Shown here: positions 46,734 to 57,745 of the stretch, one piece after another
How the letters are laid out: each line of letters starts with the position of its first letter
Numbering within the stretch: position 1 is the first letter of the stretch
Assembly: GCA_026936325.1 (NCBI GenBank)
Contig: JAPTHN010000018.1
Location: 10,063,658-10,127,657, forward strand
Direction of reading: 5' to 3'
Length of the DNA stretch: 64,000 nt
Origin: Platynereis dumerilii
Lineage: Eukaryota > Annelida > Polychaeta > Phyllodocida > Nereididae
The notes under the pieces: model-generated
What the model was told of the DNA's origin: nothing
Databases searched by the model: none
The model's input: only the letters and a program-made list of their open reading frames with translations
Position numbers and translations under genes: made by a program

Positions 46734-47479
46734 ACCTTCCCTGGTGTTGCAAATAAGCCTGTAATGCTTGTTACAAGCAGATAAAAATATTTGGAAAGTT
46801 CATCAGATGCATAAAACTCTATAGAATAAGGTAGAGTTATTATCAAATGATGACAACCTCACAGTTGTGCTCAAGCAAGGGAAATCCTTGACAAGGTCAG
46901 GTTTATTTCACAAACAGCTTTCATACTCTTTAGTAAATATAGTAATCATAACGTCACGATCGCTATAGATCCAAGTACTCGTGCATATAACCACATATTT
47001 CAACATTTAAAGACTTTGTAGCTTGCAAATAATAACACATTTTAGATTAACAAAGAAAGTAGGTAGTTTGTTTTAAATAGTAACCCCAGTAGGATGAAAT
47101 CTGAATTCCAAAATTCCAATTGCCCCTTTGGATTGAGACAGAAAAATTGCATTGAAAGCCCAAGTTTTAGAAAGCAGATCACACATATATCTAAGCAACA
47201 TAATTATATTTCATAAGTCCGATGAAATTCAATTTCAGCAAAGAAATCTTTGACCACTCCCCATAGACAACAGACATAGATATAATAATTCCACTATTTA
47301 TCACATTAAAGGCAGGCTTCCATTAAATCACAGTAGTGTCTGTATTCCCCTTGTACATTGTCAAGGACGTTCATGCAAACGGAGTCCAACATTAACAGTA
47401 AAAACTATGATTATGTAGTTCAAGTGACCAGAAAAAACTGAGATCGTCCACAGCCTACAAGCAATTTGATGAGAACCAC
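46734..47479. other. Unassigned AT-rich DNA
   Basis: No gene or repeat structure recognised. Confidence 0.3.
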
Positions 47480-47800
47480 AGGCTAATAAAGCATTTTCAT
47501 GAGATTTGGCAATTTAAAGAACTCACTATGGTGTGGAAGGCCCATAATAACCAAGCTCTAGATTACATCAAATAATTGGTGAATCTAAGAAAAACAAAAT
47601 ATCAATTTACATAGCAACACTCAACTGCGGCTTGAAATAAAAATATGAGCAGACACAGATCTGAAAATCATGCATTCTTTTTTGAGGTACAAAAATTGTG
47701 GAATGAGCTGCCTGAGTCGACCTGCCTGAGTCAATCAGATATTCAAACTATTTTTAAAATTAACTTTAAGAAAAAAAAAACACATTTGTTCAAAAATTGC
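47480..47800 (+). mobile_element. Decayed LINE C-terminal fragment
   Basis: Readings such as ELTMVWKAHNNQALDYIK and, in another part, FFEVQKLWNELPE with KKKTHLF near the end match the C-terminal tail seen in CR1/L2-type ORF2 proteins (compare ILWNGLPE and LKTYLF in the LINE at 51062-54215). Stops interrupt the upper part. No functional domain remains. Confidence 0.6.
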
Positions 47801-47805
47801 TATTG

Positions 47806-48190
47806 TTCCCGTTCAGAATTTATGACTGGGGGGGTGGGAGTTTTGTCAGAACTTCCCGTCAAAAATTGATACCCCCCCTTGAGATTCATGCGGATTTTTA
47901 GTACCCCACCCTTAGGATTCATGCGGATTTTTAGTACCCCCCCTCGGCATACAAAGCAATACATAGGTATATTGTTATACCTGTGCCCGTTGTACAGTCG
48001 CGCGTACAGATTCGCGGACTTTTGCGCGTAAAAAAGCGTGTTTTATTACATATATGTTTGTAAAATTTTCTTTCCCCCCCTTGGAATTCTTGTCAAAAAT
48101 TAGTACCCCCCCTTGAAACACTTGTGAAAAGTTAGTACCTCCTCGGCCAAAACTCCAACCCCCCCCCCCAGTCATAAATTCTGAACGGTC
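47806..48190. mobile_element. MITE with about 40-bp TIRs and internal 33-36-bp repeats
   Basis: The left end CCGTTCAGAATTTATGAC is mirrored exactly at the right end (complement at about 48165-48185), and both continue into G/C runs. Inside, the phrase GATTCATGCGGATTTTTAGTA occurs twice in tandem (about 47882-47935), with degenerate versions near 48080-48140. No coding capacity. The target duplication is not clear, so the exact ends may be off by a few bases. Confidence 0.7.
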
Positions 48191-48846
48191 CCTAAGTCAT
48201 CCTGACATGCGCTAATATTATTCATACTTTTATTATTATTATCTGGTAGGCCTATGTAGCCCCCATAGAAGTGGCTGTCACACAAAATTTTATAAAACGA
48301 AAATAGCATTTTGTTTTTCAAAATATACGATGGGGCGTAAAACACAAACTCACTCACTCACTCACTTTTAAAAATATGCTAATTAACCATCTGACTATCT
48401 TCAGCTATGATCCTGACATTCTTTTTCAAGTGAAATGAAATATACTTAGTGGTCTGGTAGCACAATCTTGGGATATCAACTGAGAGGGTTTAGGTTGGAT
48501 GTTTTAAACAACTGCCACTGGATGGGATAAAAGGGTGTATCCATCACCACTTCCAAAAGTCAACCAGAGTGTCAATCTAGGATACAAGTGAAATTAAGCA
48601 ACATGATGATAATTTGGATGTGGAATGATATCACCTATTCCTTCATCACATTTGAAATAATCTATCTCACAAAATTATGTTGGAGAGTAACTAAGGGGAG
48701 AGGTATCCGTCACAGATATAATTTGACTTTATTACATTTTAAAAATAAATGTTACACTTTTGAGTTTTCTTAAAAACCTGGTTTGGGTTTGACTCCAGTC
48801 CTCAACAGTAGCTGTGTTCGCTGATACTTGTCGATTTCTTTCACTA

Positions 48847-49402
48847 CAGGGTGTGGCAAAAAACTTGCACTGTGCATAGAGTCAAAAAGGCCTTAGCACG
48901 CTAATAAAAAATGTAGAAATGAACCATCTAGTAATTGGAATGTGCAGTCAAAGACATTAACAAATGCTAACAAAGTCAATGAGTGAAAAATTACAGTTTG
49001 ATCACTTCTTTTTTTAATATTTGGAGGCATACTCACAACTCTGCCAGCACTTCGAATCTCTTGTACTGTGGTCTCATGCTTGCTGGTCTATTTGGCATGT
49101 ATAGACTTAAGATATTTTCCAGAAAAAAGCAGAGGAAGTACGTGCAGGTAGTGACGAGATAATCTGAAAGTTTCAGTCCAATTTCTACGATTGGTTTTGG
49201 ATTGGTTTACAGAAATGGCATGCTGGCACCCATCCTCTCATAAAAATGATGAAAGAAAATTAATGTCAATGTGTATACAAGGTTGACATGTGAACATTTC
49301 AAACCTGGAAGGGAACTTTACTTCAGTAGTTACATGCAAAGCTCGAATAAAACAGTTGCTATTCATAACTGCTGGTGGTGCGAGTTATTTTGCCGCACCT
49401 TG
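48847..49402. mobile_element. Mariner-like short element
   Basis: The left tip CAGGGTGTGGCAAAAAACTTGC and right tip (complement CAAGGTGCGGCAAAATAACTCG) are inverted repeats. TA flanks both sides (48845-48846, 49403-49404). At 556 bp it has no transposase frame. Confidence 0.7.
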
Positions 49403-49414
49403 TATGGAAACAAC

Positions 49415-49416
<2 letters not shown>

Positions 49417-49448
<32 letters not shown>
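49417..49448. repeat. Short (GATA)n microsatellite
   Basis: Eight GATA units directly at the edge of the SINE, probably its tail on the reverse strand. Confidence 0.9.
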
Positions 49449-49449
49449 T

Positions 49450-49775
49450 GATAAGTGCAGCCCTCTAAGCCCAGTTCTGGGCACTCACGAGGGTTGATTG
49501 ATGAGATGAGACGGGAGAGAGAGCGGGAGTCCTCAACATGTTACACATTTACCCCATGTGAGGGATCTTTTACTTGCCCAGCATAGACACTGATACAAGG
49601 GGCCGCCAATTTAACGTCTCATCCGAACGACATCCAGCTAGGATTTTTGCTCATGAAGGTACACTAAAAATGTTGGGTTCCCCACCCGGGGTTCGAACCC
49701 ATGCAGGCAAGGACCTTCAGCGGAGCAGGCGAGAACCTTAACCACATGGCCACCCAGCTGCCAAGCAGCTACTAT
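49450..49775 (-). mobile_element. tRNA-derived SINE with (TATC)n tail
   Basis: On the reverse strand the head begins near GGCAGCTGGGTGGCCATGTG (A-box-like TGGCCATGTGG). A B box follows within GGGTTCGAACCCCGGG, then a body of about 230 bases, and finally the TATC run at 49417-49448. The order head, body, microsatellite tail is that of a complete SINE. Confidence 0.75.
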
Positions 49776-50094
49776 TGAATATTTGGATAGATTAAAAAAC
49801 TGATATTAAACTATGTACTCTTTCTTCGTGAGTGTTATGACATACAGATTTTCCTTCTCCAAAAGAAACAGCCATGTTAGTTGTCACGAGTAAATCAAAT
49901 AATAAGGAAATCTAACTGTAAACCTTTATGACAATCCAAAAAGGAATATATTGATACAGCTAGACTGCAATATTATGATTAGGAAAAAAGTTAAATGTTA
50001 GCAGATATTAATGATAGCAATAAAAATCCCAACTCATCAAAAAAGACTTCAGCCTAGAACCACACTTGAATATTATATATATAATCTGCCTAAA
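49776..50094. other. Unassigned DNA before the minisatellite
   Basis: AT-rich, no structure recognised. Confidence 0.3.
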
Positions 50095-51030
50095 GTATCT
50101 TAGAACCAGTCACTCGGGTACTTTCACAACGAACCTGTGAAGTATCATAGCAACACGTCACTCTAATACCTTCGCAAAGCACCTGTGAGGTATTACAGCA
50201 ACCAGTCACACAGTACCTTCACAAAGCACCTGTGAGGTATTATAGCAACCAGTCACTCAGGTACCTTCACAACGAAACTGTGAGGTATTGTAGCAACCAG
50301 TCACTCAGGTACTTTCACAACGAACCTGTTAAGTATCATAGCAACCCGTCACTCTAATACCTTCACAAAGCACCTGTGAGGCATTACAGCAACCAGTCAC
50401 ACAGTACCTTCACAAAGCACCTGTGAGGTATTATAGCAACCAGTCACTCAGGTACCTTCACAACGAAACTGTGAGGTATCATAGCAACCAGTCACTCAGG
50501 TACTTTCACAACAAACCTGTGAGGTATCATAGCAACCAGTCGCTATAATACCCTCACAAAGCACCTGTGAGGTATTACAGCAACCAGTCACTCAGATACC
50601 TTCGCAACGAACCTGTGAGATATCATAGCAACCTGTTACTCAGATACTCTCACAACGAAACTGTGAGGTATCATAGCAACCGGTCACTCCAATTCCTTCA
50701 CAAAGCACCTGTGAGGTATTACAGCTACCAGTCGCTCAGATACTTTCACAAAGCACCTGTGGAGTATCATAGTAACCAGTAACTCTGATACCTTCACAAA
50801 GCACCTGTGAGGCATCATAGCAACCAGTTACTCAAGTTACTTTCAAAAAGAACCTGCGGAGTGTCATAGCAATCAGTCACTCCGATACCTTCACAAAGCA
50901 CCTGTGAGGTATCATAGCAACCAGTTACTCAAGATACTTTCACAAAGCACCTGTGAGGCATCATAGCAACCAGTCACTCAGATACTTTCACAAAGCACCT
51001 GTGGAGTATCATTACAATCAGGGTTTCACC
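50095..51030 (+). repeat. Minisatellite of about 48-bp units, 19-20 copies
   Basis: Units read roughly ACCTTCACAAAGCACCTGTG then AGGTATCATAGCAACCAGTC then ACTCAG. AGCAACCAGTC recurs every 46-50 bases from about 50147 to 50965. Because 48 is a multiple of three, forward frames stay open for several units (50567-50782), giving a 16-residue peptide repeat. No start context or conservation supports coding. The array ends about 30 bases before the LINE start codon. Confidence 0.9.
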
Positions 51031-51061
51031 TGAATTTCTGAAGCATTGTAGTTGCATCACC

Positions 51062-51928
51062 ATGACAAAAAAAGCAAGGCTGTACTCTGATGTCTTGCGT
51101 ATTGGATTAAAAGAATCAACTAAGACACACTCGCTGGCAAGGTTTCAGAATAGAAATAACTCTGGTAACAGTAACTCAGTAAAAATTACGAACCGATTTG
51201 ACATCCTATCTAATTCTGTTACACATCCCAGCTCCTCAGACAACCATCCTCACAGCACTTCAAACAATATCTTAAGAGCTTGTGTGTGGAATGCTCAAAG
51301 TCTTAGACAAAAAACTCAATCTGTAAATGACTTCAGGAATGAATTTAACTTGGATATCTTTCTTTTCACTGAGACATGGCTGAAAGAGGATGATAAAGTT
51401 GAAATTGGAGAACTTGAAAGAAATGGACAATGCTACTTCCTTAGCTCACCCAGAGAAGGTAGACAAGGGGGTGGAGTTGGCTGCATTGTCAAATCCGGTC
51501 TTTGCGCAGTTAAAATAGAAAGTGTAAAGACAAGGACTTTTGAGCATATGGAAGTCCAAGTGAAATTGAGTGGAAAAATTCTTACAATCCTTCTTGTGTA
51601 TCGCCCTGAACCATCTAACCAAAATAAGTACAGCTTAACTGAATTCTACAAAGAATTCACAAATTTTGTCGCAAGTTATCAAACATGTCACAATGAACTC
51701 ATCATAACGGGTGACTTCAACTTTCACATGAACAAGCAGGAGGATAGCAGAGCAATCCAATTTGGAAATATCTTAGAAATGTTTAACCTTGAACAACACG
51801 TTGCATCTCCAACTCACAAAAGCGGGAACACTCTTGACCTAGTCATAACCCGAAAAAAAATTCTAGTCTTAAAGATTGTGTTGTTGGTGACCTGCTGTCC
51901 GATCACAATTGCATCCTTTTCAATATAG
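51062..51928 (+). CDS. LINE endonuclease part (APE-like)
   Basis: The 288 codons start at ATG and encode the target-nicking endonuclease. Visible motifs in order are VWNAQSL (Asn77), TETW (Glu104), the glycine run GGGVG, ITGDFNFH (Asp218, Asn220) and GNTLDLVI (Asp259). The final SDHN motif lies in the next frame just after the run of A at 51856-51863, so a one-base indel (mutation or sequencing slip) separates this part from the reverse transcriptase. The last 20 or so residues written in this frame are not genuine. Confidence 0.85.
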   Translation: MTKKARLYSDVLRIGLKESTKTHSLARFQNRNNSGNSNSVKITNRFDILSNSVTHPSSSDNHPHSTSNNILRACVWNAQSLRQKTQSVNDFRNEFNLDIFLFTETWLKEDDKVEIGELERNGQCYFLSSPREGRQGGGVGCIVKSGLCAVKIESVKTRTFEHMEVQVKLSGKILTILLVYRPEPSNQNKYSLTEFYKEFTNFVASYQTCHNELIITGDFNFHMNKQEDSRAIQFGNILEMFNLEQHVASPTHKSGNTLDLVITRKKILVLKIVLLVTCCPITIASFSI

Positions 51929-51930
51929 AA

Positions 51931-54138
51931 ATGGCAAAAGGAAAAAATCCAAAGAAGAAAGTAGCATTCCGAAAAACTCATGACATTAATGTATCAAAAT
52001 TCAAGAAAGATATTCGCTTGCATTTTGACCAGAATTGTCCACAACAACGAATGACTAATGACCTAAGCAATCTAGTGTCACTGTACAACTCATCCCAAAA
52101 GGTGCTTGACAAACATGCACCTTTAAAGATCAAAGAAGTAACATTTCGGGAACCGACACCTTTCACAAATGCTGATATAAAGCATCTAAATACCAGTAAA
52201 AGAAAGGCAGAAAGAAAATGGAGACGTACTGGGCTACTGGCTAACTGGGAGATATTTAAGGAGAAACGTAATGAGCTAAATGAGAGACTCAATCAACTAA
52301 AAACAGATGATCTGAAGACTAAGATTGAAAAAACAAAGGGTAACTCAAAGGCTATGTTTAAGATCCTCAATTCTAGCCTTAACAGAAAACAAGAACTACC
52401 TCTGCCATATCACACAAATGAAGCAGATCTAGCGAATGATTTCAACAATTTCTTCGATGATAAAATCAAAACAATTAGATCGAGATTAGACACCAATGGC
52501 GCAAGCACGGAAAGTGATGATGTGACCTATTCAGGTCTGAAACTAAGTCAATTCAAACAACTCTCAGAGATGGAAATTAAGAAAATCATCACTGATATGC
52601 CTGTGAAGCACTGTAACCTTGACCCAATACCCACATGGTTATTGTTGGAATGCATTGATGAATTCCTCCCTATTATAGCTAAAATAGTCAATACATCACT
52701 CAGAGAAGGGAAAATGCCTAATGAACTGAAACATGCTTTAGTAAAACCGCTTCTTAAGAAAAATGGCCTTGATCTCCTTAAGAAGAATTACAGACCTGTT
52801 TCAAATTTGTCCTTCCTGAGTAAAGTCATAGAGGGTGCTGTCATCAAACAATACACTGATCACCTTGCACTTGTAAAACTGGAAGATGAAAAACAGTCGG
52901 CATACAAGCAGCATTTCAGTACAGAAACTCTATTGACAAAAATTCACAATGATGTCATGATGAACATGAGCCGAGGAGAAGTCACGATGCTGGTACTTTT
53001 AGACTTATCGGCAGCATTTGACACAATTGATCATGACATCCTTTTGAAAAGGTTGAGAGACAAGTATGGTATTGATGGCTCTGCTTTAGGTTGGTTCAAA
53101 TCATACATCACCAATAGATCTCAATCTGTACTCATAAATGACACAGAATCAAACAAACTGCCACTAAAATATGGCGTCCCTCAAGGATCAAAACTTGGTC
53201 CTATCTTATTTAATTCATATATTGCTCCAATAAGTCAGGTGGCTGAAGAAAATGAGGTTGATGATCAAAAATATGCCGATGATGAACAACTCATCCTTTC
53301 CTTCAAGCCAACTTTTCTTGAAGAGGAAAATGCAAGGGAAAAAATGGAAAAATGCATCACAGAAATACGCAATTTTCTTCACAAAAACAAACTCTGTAAC
53401 AATGGTGACAAGACAGAGTTACTTCTCATTGGCTCGCCATTTCAACTGAAGAAACTTCACATGTCATCAATCAGTGTGGACAATGTTGACATCAAGGCAA
53501 CAGATCATGCCAGAAATTTAGGTGTATTCTTTGATAAACACATGTCAATGCATAAGCAAGTGAACAAAATGTGTCAAAATGCTTATTTTAACCTTCGAAA
53601 CATCGCAAAACTGCGTAAGTCACTGAACAAAGAGTCAATCAAAACAGCTGTCAATGCATTAGTCACGCCTCATTTAGACTATGGCAACGGATTGCTCTAT
53701 GGTTCGTCAAAACAAGTGATAAATAAACTCCAGGTGGCGCAAAACTCAGCTGTACGACTGATTGAAGGTCTGAAAAAACAAGATAAAGTCAGTCATTACA
53801 GGAAAGAGTTACACTGGCTTCCAATCCCTGCAAGGATCCAATTCAAACTTATGACAACTATGTGGAAAGCAGTGAATAATCAAGCTCCTCAGTACCTCAA
53901 AAATCTCATTCAACATAAACCTGAAAATGACCTGAGCCTCCGCAGCAATGGAAAAATGCTGTTAAAGGTACCTGCCGCACAAAATCAAAACAAGTTTGAG
54001 GATAGAGCCTTTTCCTATTCTTCACCGATACTGTGGAATGGCTTACCTGAAAATGTGCGAAGATCAAAGACACTTGATAACTTCAAGAAACGACTGAAAA
54101 CATATCTTTTTGCACAATTCTACGGTGATACCAGCTAA
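51931..54138 (+). CDS. LINE reverse transcriptase part
   Basis: 735 codons; the first ATG shown is internal to the element's original long frame, since the reading is open upstream through SDHN. Motifs are NYRPVSNLSFLSK (about 286-298), the catalytic LDLSAAFDTIDHDIL (Asp364), GVPQGSKLGPILF (about 415-427) and YADD (448-451). A thumb/connection region and the C-terminal WNGLPENVRRSKTLDNFK follow. YADDEQL replaces the more common YADDTQL. The frame is uninterrupted to TAA, so this part is probably recent. It would make cDNA by target-primed reverse transcription. Confidence 0.92.
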   Translation: MAKGKNPKKKVAFRKTHDINVSKFKKDIRLHFDQNCPQQRMTNDLSNLVSLYNSSQKVLDKHAPLKIKEVTFREPTPFTNADIKHLNTSKRKAERKWRRTGLLANWEIFKEKRNELNERLNQLKTDDLKTKIEKTKGNSKAMFKILNSSLNRKQELPLPYHTNEADLANDFNNFFDDKIKTIRSRLDTNGASTESDDVTYSGLKLSQFKQLSEMEIKKIITDMPVKHCNLDPIPTWLLLECIDEFLPIIAKIVNTSLREGKMPNELKHALVKPLLKKNGLDLLKKNYRPVSNLSFLSKVIEGAVIKQYTDHLALVKLEDEKQSAYKQHFSTETLLTKIHNDVMMNMSRGEVTMLVLLDLSAAFDTIDHDILLKRLRDKYGIDGSALGWFKSYITNRSQSVLINDTESNKLPLKYGVPQGSKLGPILFNSYIAPISQVAEENEVDDQKYADDEQLILSFKPTFLEEENAREKMEKCITEIRNFLHKNKLCNNGDKTELLLIGSPFQLKKLHMSSISVDNVDIKATDHARNLGVFFDKHMSMHKQVNKMCQNAYFNLRNIAKLRKSLNKESIKTAVNALVTPHLDYGNGLLYGSSKQVINKLQVAQNSAVRLIEGLKKQDKVSHYRKELHWLPIPARIQFKLMTTMWKAVNNQAPQYLKNLIQHKPENDLSLRSNGKMLLKVPAAQNQNKFEDRAFSYSSPILWNGLPENVRRSKTLDNFKKRLKTYLFAQFYGDTS

Positions 54139-54215
54139 TCTAACCAAGCGCCAGTGAGCAGTTTACAGGAATTGGCGCTATATAAGTACTTAATATTATT
54201 ATTATATTATAAATT

Positions 54216-54632
54216 GCTCAATCAAAGCATAGCCTGGTTTGGATTAAGCTCTCATACAGTACAGTTTACCTTTTTTGCCCTCCTGTCTCCTCTCCACCCC
54301 AAATATCCTTACAACTACTTTTGACTCCTCTCCAGAGCTATGTCCAGTATTAAGAGCTCTATTAAGATTGCTGATAATTTAATAGCAATTAACAAAGGGA
54401 CATAATATTAAATAAATCAAACACAATGGGGGTGATAGAGTTTGAATTGGTATTGTCTAAATATGAATTTAATGTAATTTTAAATGGTAGTTTAAAGTAG
54501 GCAAAGGTAGGAAGTATTTTGTCTAATGCTTTTTGAAAAGTGGGGTAAAATCAGAAGCTGAAATTGCTTACAAATTAAAATAATAGTGAATTTCTTGATT
54601 TTTTATTAAAAAAGAACAGTTTCTGAGTATAC
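54216..54632. other. Unassigned spacer between two LINEs
   Basis: AT-rich, no structure recognised. Confidence 0.3.
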
Positions 54633-55640
54633 AGACAGACAGACAGACAGACAGAAATATTTATTTGACATGAATATACAGAACTTTACAATGAATGAAA
54701 AACAGTTAAATTATTTTAATGTCAGGAGACATTTACTTTGCCATGAATATGGCGCTACCATAAATGCCACCTATTAGAAAAAAAAGAAAAACAAGATTAC
54801 ACTTTTAATTAATTACCACAAGTTCATACATTATTTCAAATAAATTTAAATAAAAATTTTCTTAAAAATAATTGTTGATAGGTGAAATGATAAATGAAGG
54901 TGAAGGGGGATGAATGAAAATGGTACATATGAGGGTCGATGGGATGAAGTGAAATGGTCAGCAAAAGAAAAGGGATGAAACTATATATTTGAGGATTGAC
55001 ATATAAAGCAATTTTGTATGGAACATTGTTCCTGGTATTGATGGATCAATCAATTTTTGATATACAAGGAGAAGCCAAACTCACTATGAGTTGTGACCTT
55101 TCCAGAATCGAATTTGAAGTACTATTTAAAAAATTGGGTAGCTGGTATCTGACACTATTTTCGGCATAGGCATGATATAGACGAGGTAATCTAAAATTCC
55201 TATTTCGTGTATTGTATGGATAATCATTCTGTGGTTTTATTAAGATATTTGTCACTAAAAAATATTTGGGAATTTGATTATTTATTAATCTATAAAAAAA
55301 CTTATATAATTTTACTTTCAAAATATCATAAACAGTAAGCAAACGCAACTTTTTGAATAAGGGCTGTATGTGGGCATTATATCTACTATTGGCTACAGCT
55401 CGAATTGTCCTTTTTTGTAATTTAGATATGGAATTTGCTTTGTAGCCCCAGCATAGAATTCCATAATTCAGATGAGAATTAATAAGGGAACAATATATAG
55501 TTTTCAAAGTGTCCGGGGAAGGAATTCCTTCAATCTATTCAATATACAAGTACACTTAGCTATTTTTTTGCTTATGTTATCAAGGTGATCATTCCACTTG
55601 AGATGTATATTGTGCAGGATAAAGACAGCGAGGCAATTTT
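54633..55640 (-). mobile_element. 5'-truncated LINE, reverse-transcriptase C-terminus
   Basis: On the reverse strand, the frame covering 55046-55507 (YCSLINSHLNYGILCWG, then LQKRTIRAVANSRYNAH) is the typical post-catalytic region of APE-type LINE reverse transcriptases. Upstream the coding continues in a neighbouring frame (HLKWNDHLDNISKK, then CILNRLKEFLP), so there is one frame change near 55525. The apparent start at 55507 is a TTG and is not a real initiator. The 3' end at 54633-54655 is a (TCTG)n tail. A different family from the LINE at 51062. Confidence 0.8.
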
Positions 55641-56463
55641 CCACTTTCTAAATAGGCCTATTTCGCTACTGTCTTAAAAACAGACAACTTAATTTAAGGA
55701 ATTATGGAATCACTTAAATTAAGTGGTGTTATCGTGTGTGGCTATAGGCACCAAACATGCTTATTCATGTTGTAATCAAATCGAAATTTTTTTGAATGCT
55801 TTAAAAATTTTTGAATGCTTTTAAATTTTAATATATTCTTATTTCTGTAATTTGATATGAACTCTTTGTACTGTGGTGGCTGAATTTTCTTTTATTATTA
55901 AGAAATAATGGTATGTAATTTGTGAACTTTTTGGTGCCTTATTTACATAGTTATAGCTTATCTTACTATTATACAGTATTACATGTTTTTACAGTGATAG
56001 ATCTCGAAATACTGCCAGTTCTTTGGTGTCTCTTTTTTTATTATATTGAATCTATAAACCTGTATTATTATTCTTTTCATGGAGTCACTATTTTCTCCTT
56101 TTTTATATATTATTATCTTATACATCTTTGTAGTTGCACCTACCATGACACATGTATCTTGTAGATATCTTCGTTGTCAATAAAATAATTTATTCAATGA
56201 CCACTATGCTAGAACGATGCTGATTGGTCAAAATCAGTCACATGACGCCATCGTAAAAACTCATAGTGCATGGTTCGAGTGCATGGTATGAGATTTTTTC
56301 AAAAATCAGATTTGTCATATTGCATGGTTAAGAGTGCAATATGAGTTTTTATAAAAGAAAATAAATTCCAAAAACTTTCCTTTTTCCAAATTTTTTTTAG
56401 TAAAAAAAGATATTGACTTTTTTTTCCGATTTTTTTTTTTTTCAGGTACACAGTACCAACAGT
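55641..56463. other. Unassigned AT-rich DNA
   Basis: Very T-rich, with an AATAAAATAATTTATTC near 56178 that could be a retroposon 3' end. No gene recognised. Confidence 0.3.
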
Positions 56464-56790
56464 GGGTAGGGTATGGTAGGTTGTTCTTAAGCACTTTGCT
56501 TGGGGGCCGGCCCTTTAGCTCAACTGGTTTGAAAGTGGACCTCTAAAGGGACAGTATTATATGGTGCATCGGCCTAAGGCTACACAGGTAGCCGGTTCGA
56601 ATCCCGCTCGTGCTGGCAGGTGGCATTGAGGTGAGATTGTTGACTGGAGTGTGTCAAAATCTCAATTGAAGTTGGGGGATGCAGTAAAGTGGGTTGGGTA
56701 TAATAGTTTGCTCCTAAGCACTTGGCTTGGGAGCCGGCCCTTTAGCTCAACTGGTTTGACAGCGGACCTTTAAGGGGACAGTATTATACA
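56464..56790 (+). mobile_element. Tandem tRNA-like SINE heads
   Basis: At 56506-56618 the sequence has A-box-like TAGCTCAACTGG and B box GGTTCGAATCC. Its ends GCCGGCC and TGCTGGC can pair at six of seven positions as an acceptor stem, so it resembles a tRNA of unusual length (about 113 bases). The region 56464-56560 is repeated at 56691-56788, offset 227 bases, the second copy stopping before its B box. A SINE dimer is more likely than a functional tRNA, because the anticodon arm is not recognisable. Confidence 0.55.
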
Positions 56791-57244
56791 ACTACTAGCA
56801 GTTGCATAGCCAGAGCGAGGAAGAGTGGAGCAATTGCCCAACCTCTCAAGTAAAAAAATAAGTAAAGTGATTACAAGCTCTTGTTCCCTTACTTAGTCAA
56901 AACTGGATTGTCAACATTTTATGAAGGATTAATCTAAAACACAAGCTTTAGTTACCTTAACATGTGTTGCAATCAATACATAGTCTGGTCTGATGCGTTT
57001 TCTTTCTGGTTTCTTTCTCACTTTGACTTGCTCATTTAGCAAGTTTTCTTTACTCTTTGCTTTTGCAGCCCTATAATATCAAATGCCTTGAAATATATTT
57101 TATGAAAATGGTCGTGTACCTCCCCTCCCCCTTAAAAAAGGCATGCCCCACAGCCACTTGTTGCAACCGTGAGGGGGCACGCTACAACATTTCACTGGAG
57201 GTGCTCTATTTCATGTCCTTGCTTCCCTCGCGGACATTGAGGTA
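56791..57244. other. Unassigned DNA
   Basis: No structure recognised. Confidence 0.3.
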
Positions 57245-57745
57245 GATCTAATGTTGGTCTAACGAAGCATTTAACCTCCTAGTCACATCGGACCCAACGT
57301 TACGAAACTACGTAATTTGTCGACACATTTCTCAGACGTTAATACGTACTTTTAGACGTTGATACGAGTGATACAAGCCGTATCTGTCACTACGAAGTAT
57401 TTTAACGTTGGTCTGACCGTCTTTGACCGTCTTCCTGCCTTCTAGGATCCAGCGTTTCAGCCGACCTGCCCCCTCTTGCGCATGCGCACTCGCGTACAAG
57501 AAGCCAAAATAGCGGGCTGACTCGAATCTGTGAAATTTCGGATGATGTTTTTGCTAATAACGAAGGATTTAACGCATTGACAAGCCTCATAATATGGTGT
57601 GCTACGTAGATTAACTACTTCGCTACGACTTGAGCATGTTTTGGACGATCGTAACGCTTTATTGTGAAAAATCGAGCGGCATGGTCGCCCAGGAATGACT
57701 CGATCAGCTGTTTCAGTATTTGTGATTCAATTATGGACTGAATAT

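Larger units (their letters stand above)
51062..54215 (+). mobile_element. Nearly complete CR1/L2-group LINE
   Basis: A non-LTR retrotransposon carrying an APE-type endonuclease and reverse transcriptase. It ends in GGCGCTATATAAGTACTTAA and an (ATT)n-like tail at about 54190-54215, typical of L2-like elements. The single long coding region is split by one frame change in an A-run near 51850. No separate ORF1 is seen upstream, where the minisatellite lies, so the element may be 5'-incomplete or use that array as its 5' UTR. Related truncated copies lie at 24784 and 30467. Confidence 0.9.

Noticed and set aside
50567-50782. 16-residue peptide repeat protein
   Set aside because: It is open only because the 48-bp unit is a multiple of three; neighbouring units contain stops and there is no gene context.
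50095-51030. CRISPR-like regular repeats
   Set aside because: The units are contiguous tandem repeats with no unique spacers, in eukaryotic DNA.
51978-52292. Reverse-strand frame within the LINE
   Set aside because: Shadow of the reverse-transcriptase frame; no domain.
56506-56618. Functional tRNA gene
   Set aside because: It is too long, has no recognisable anticodon arm and is part of a tandem SINE-like duplication.
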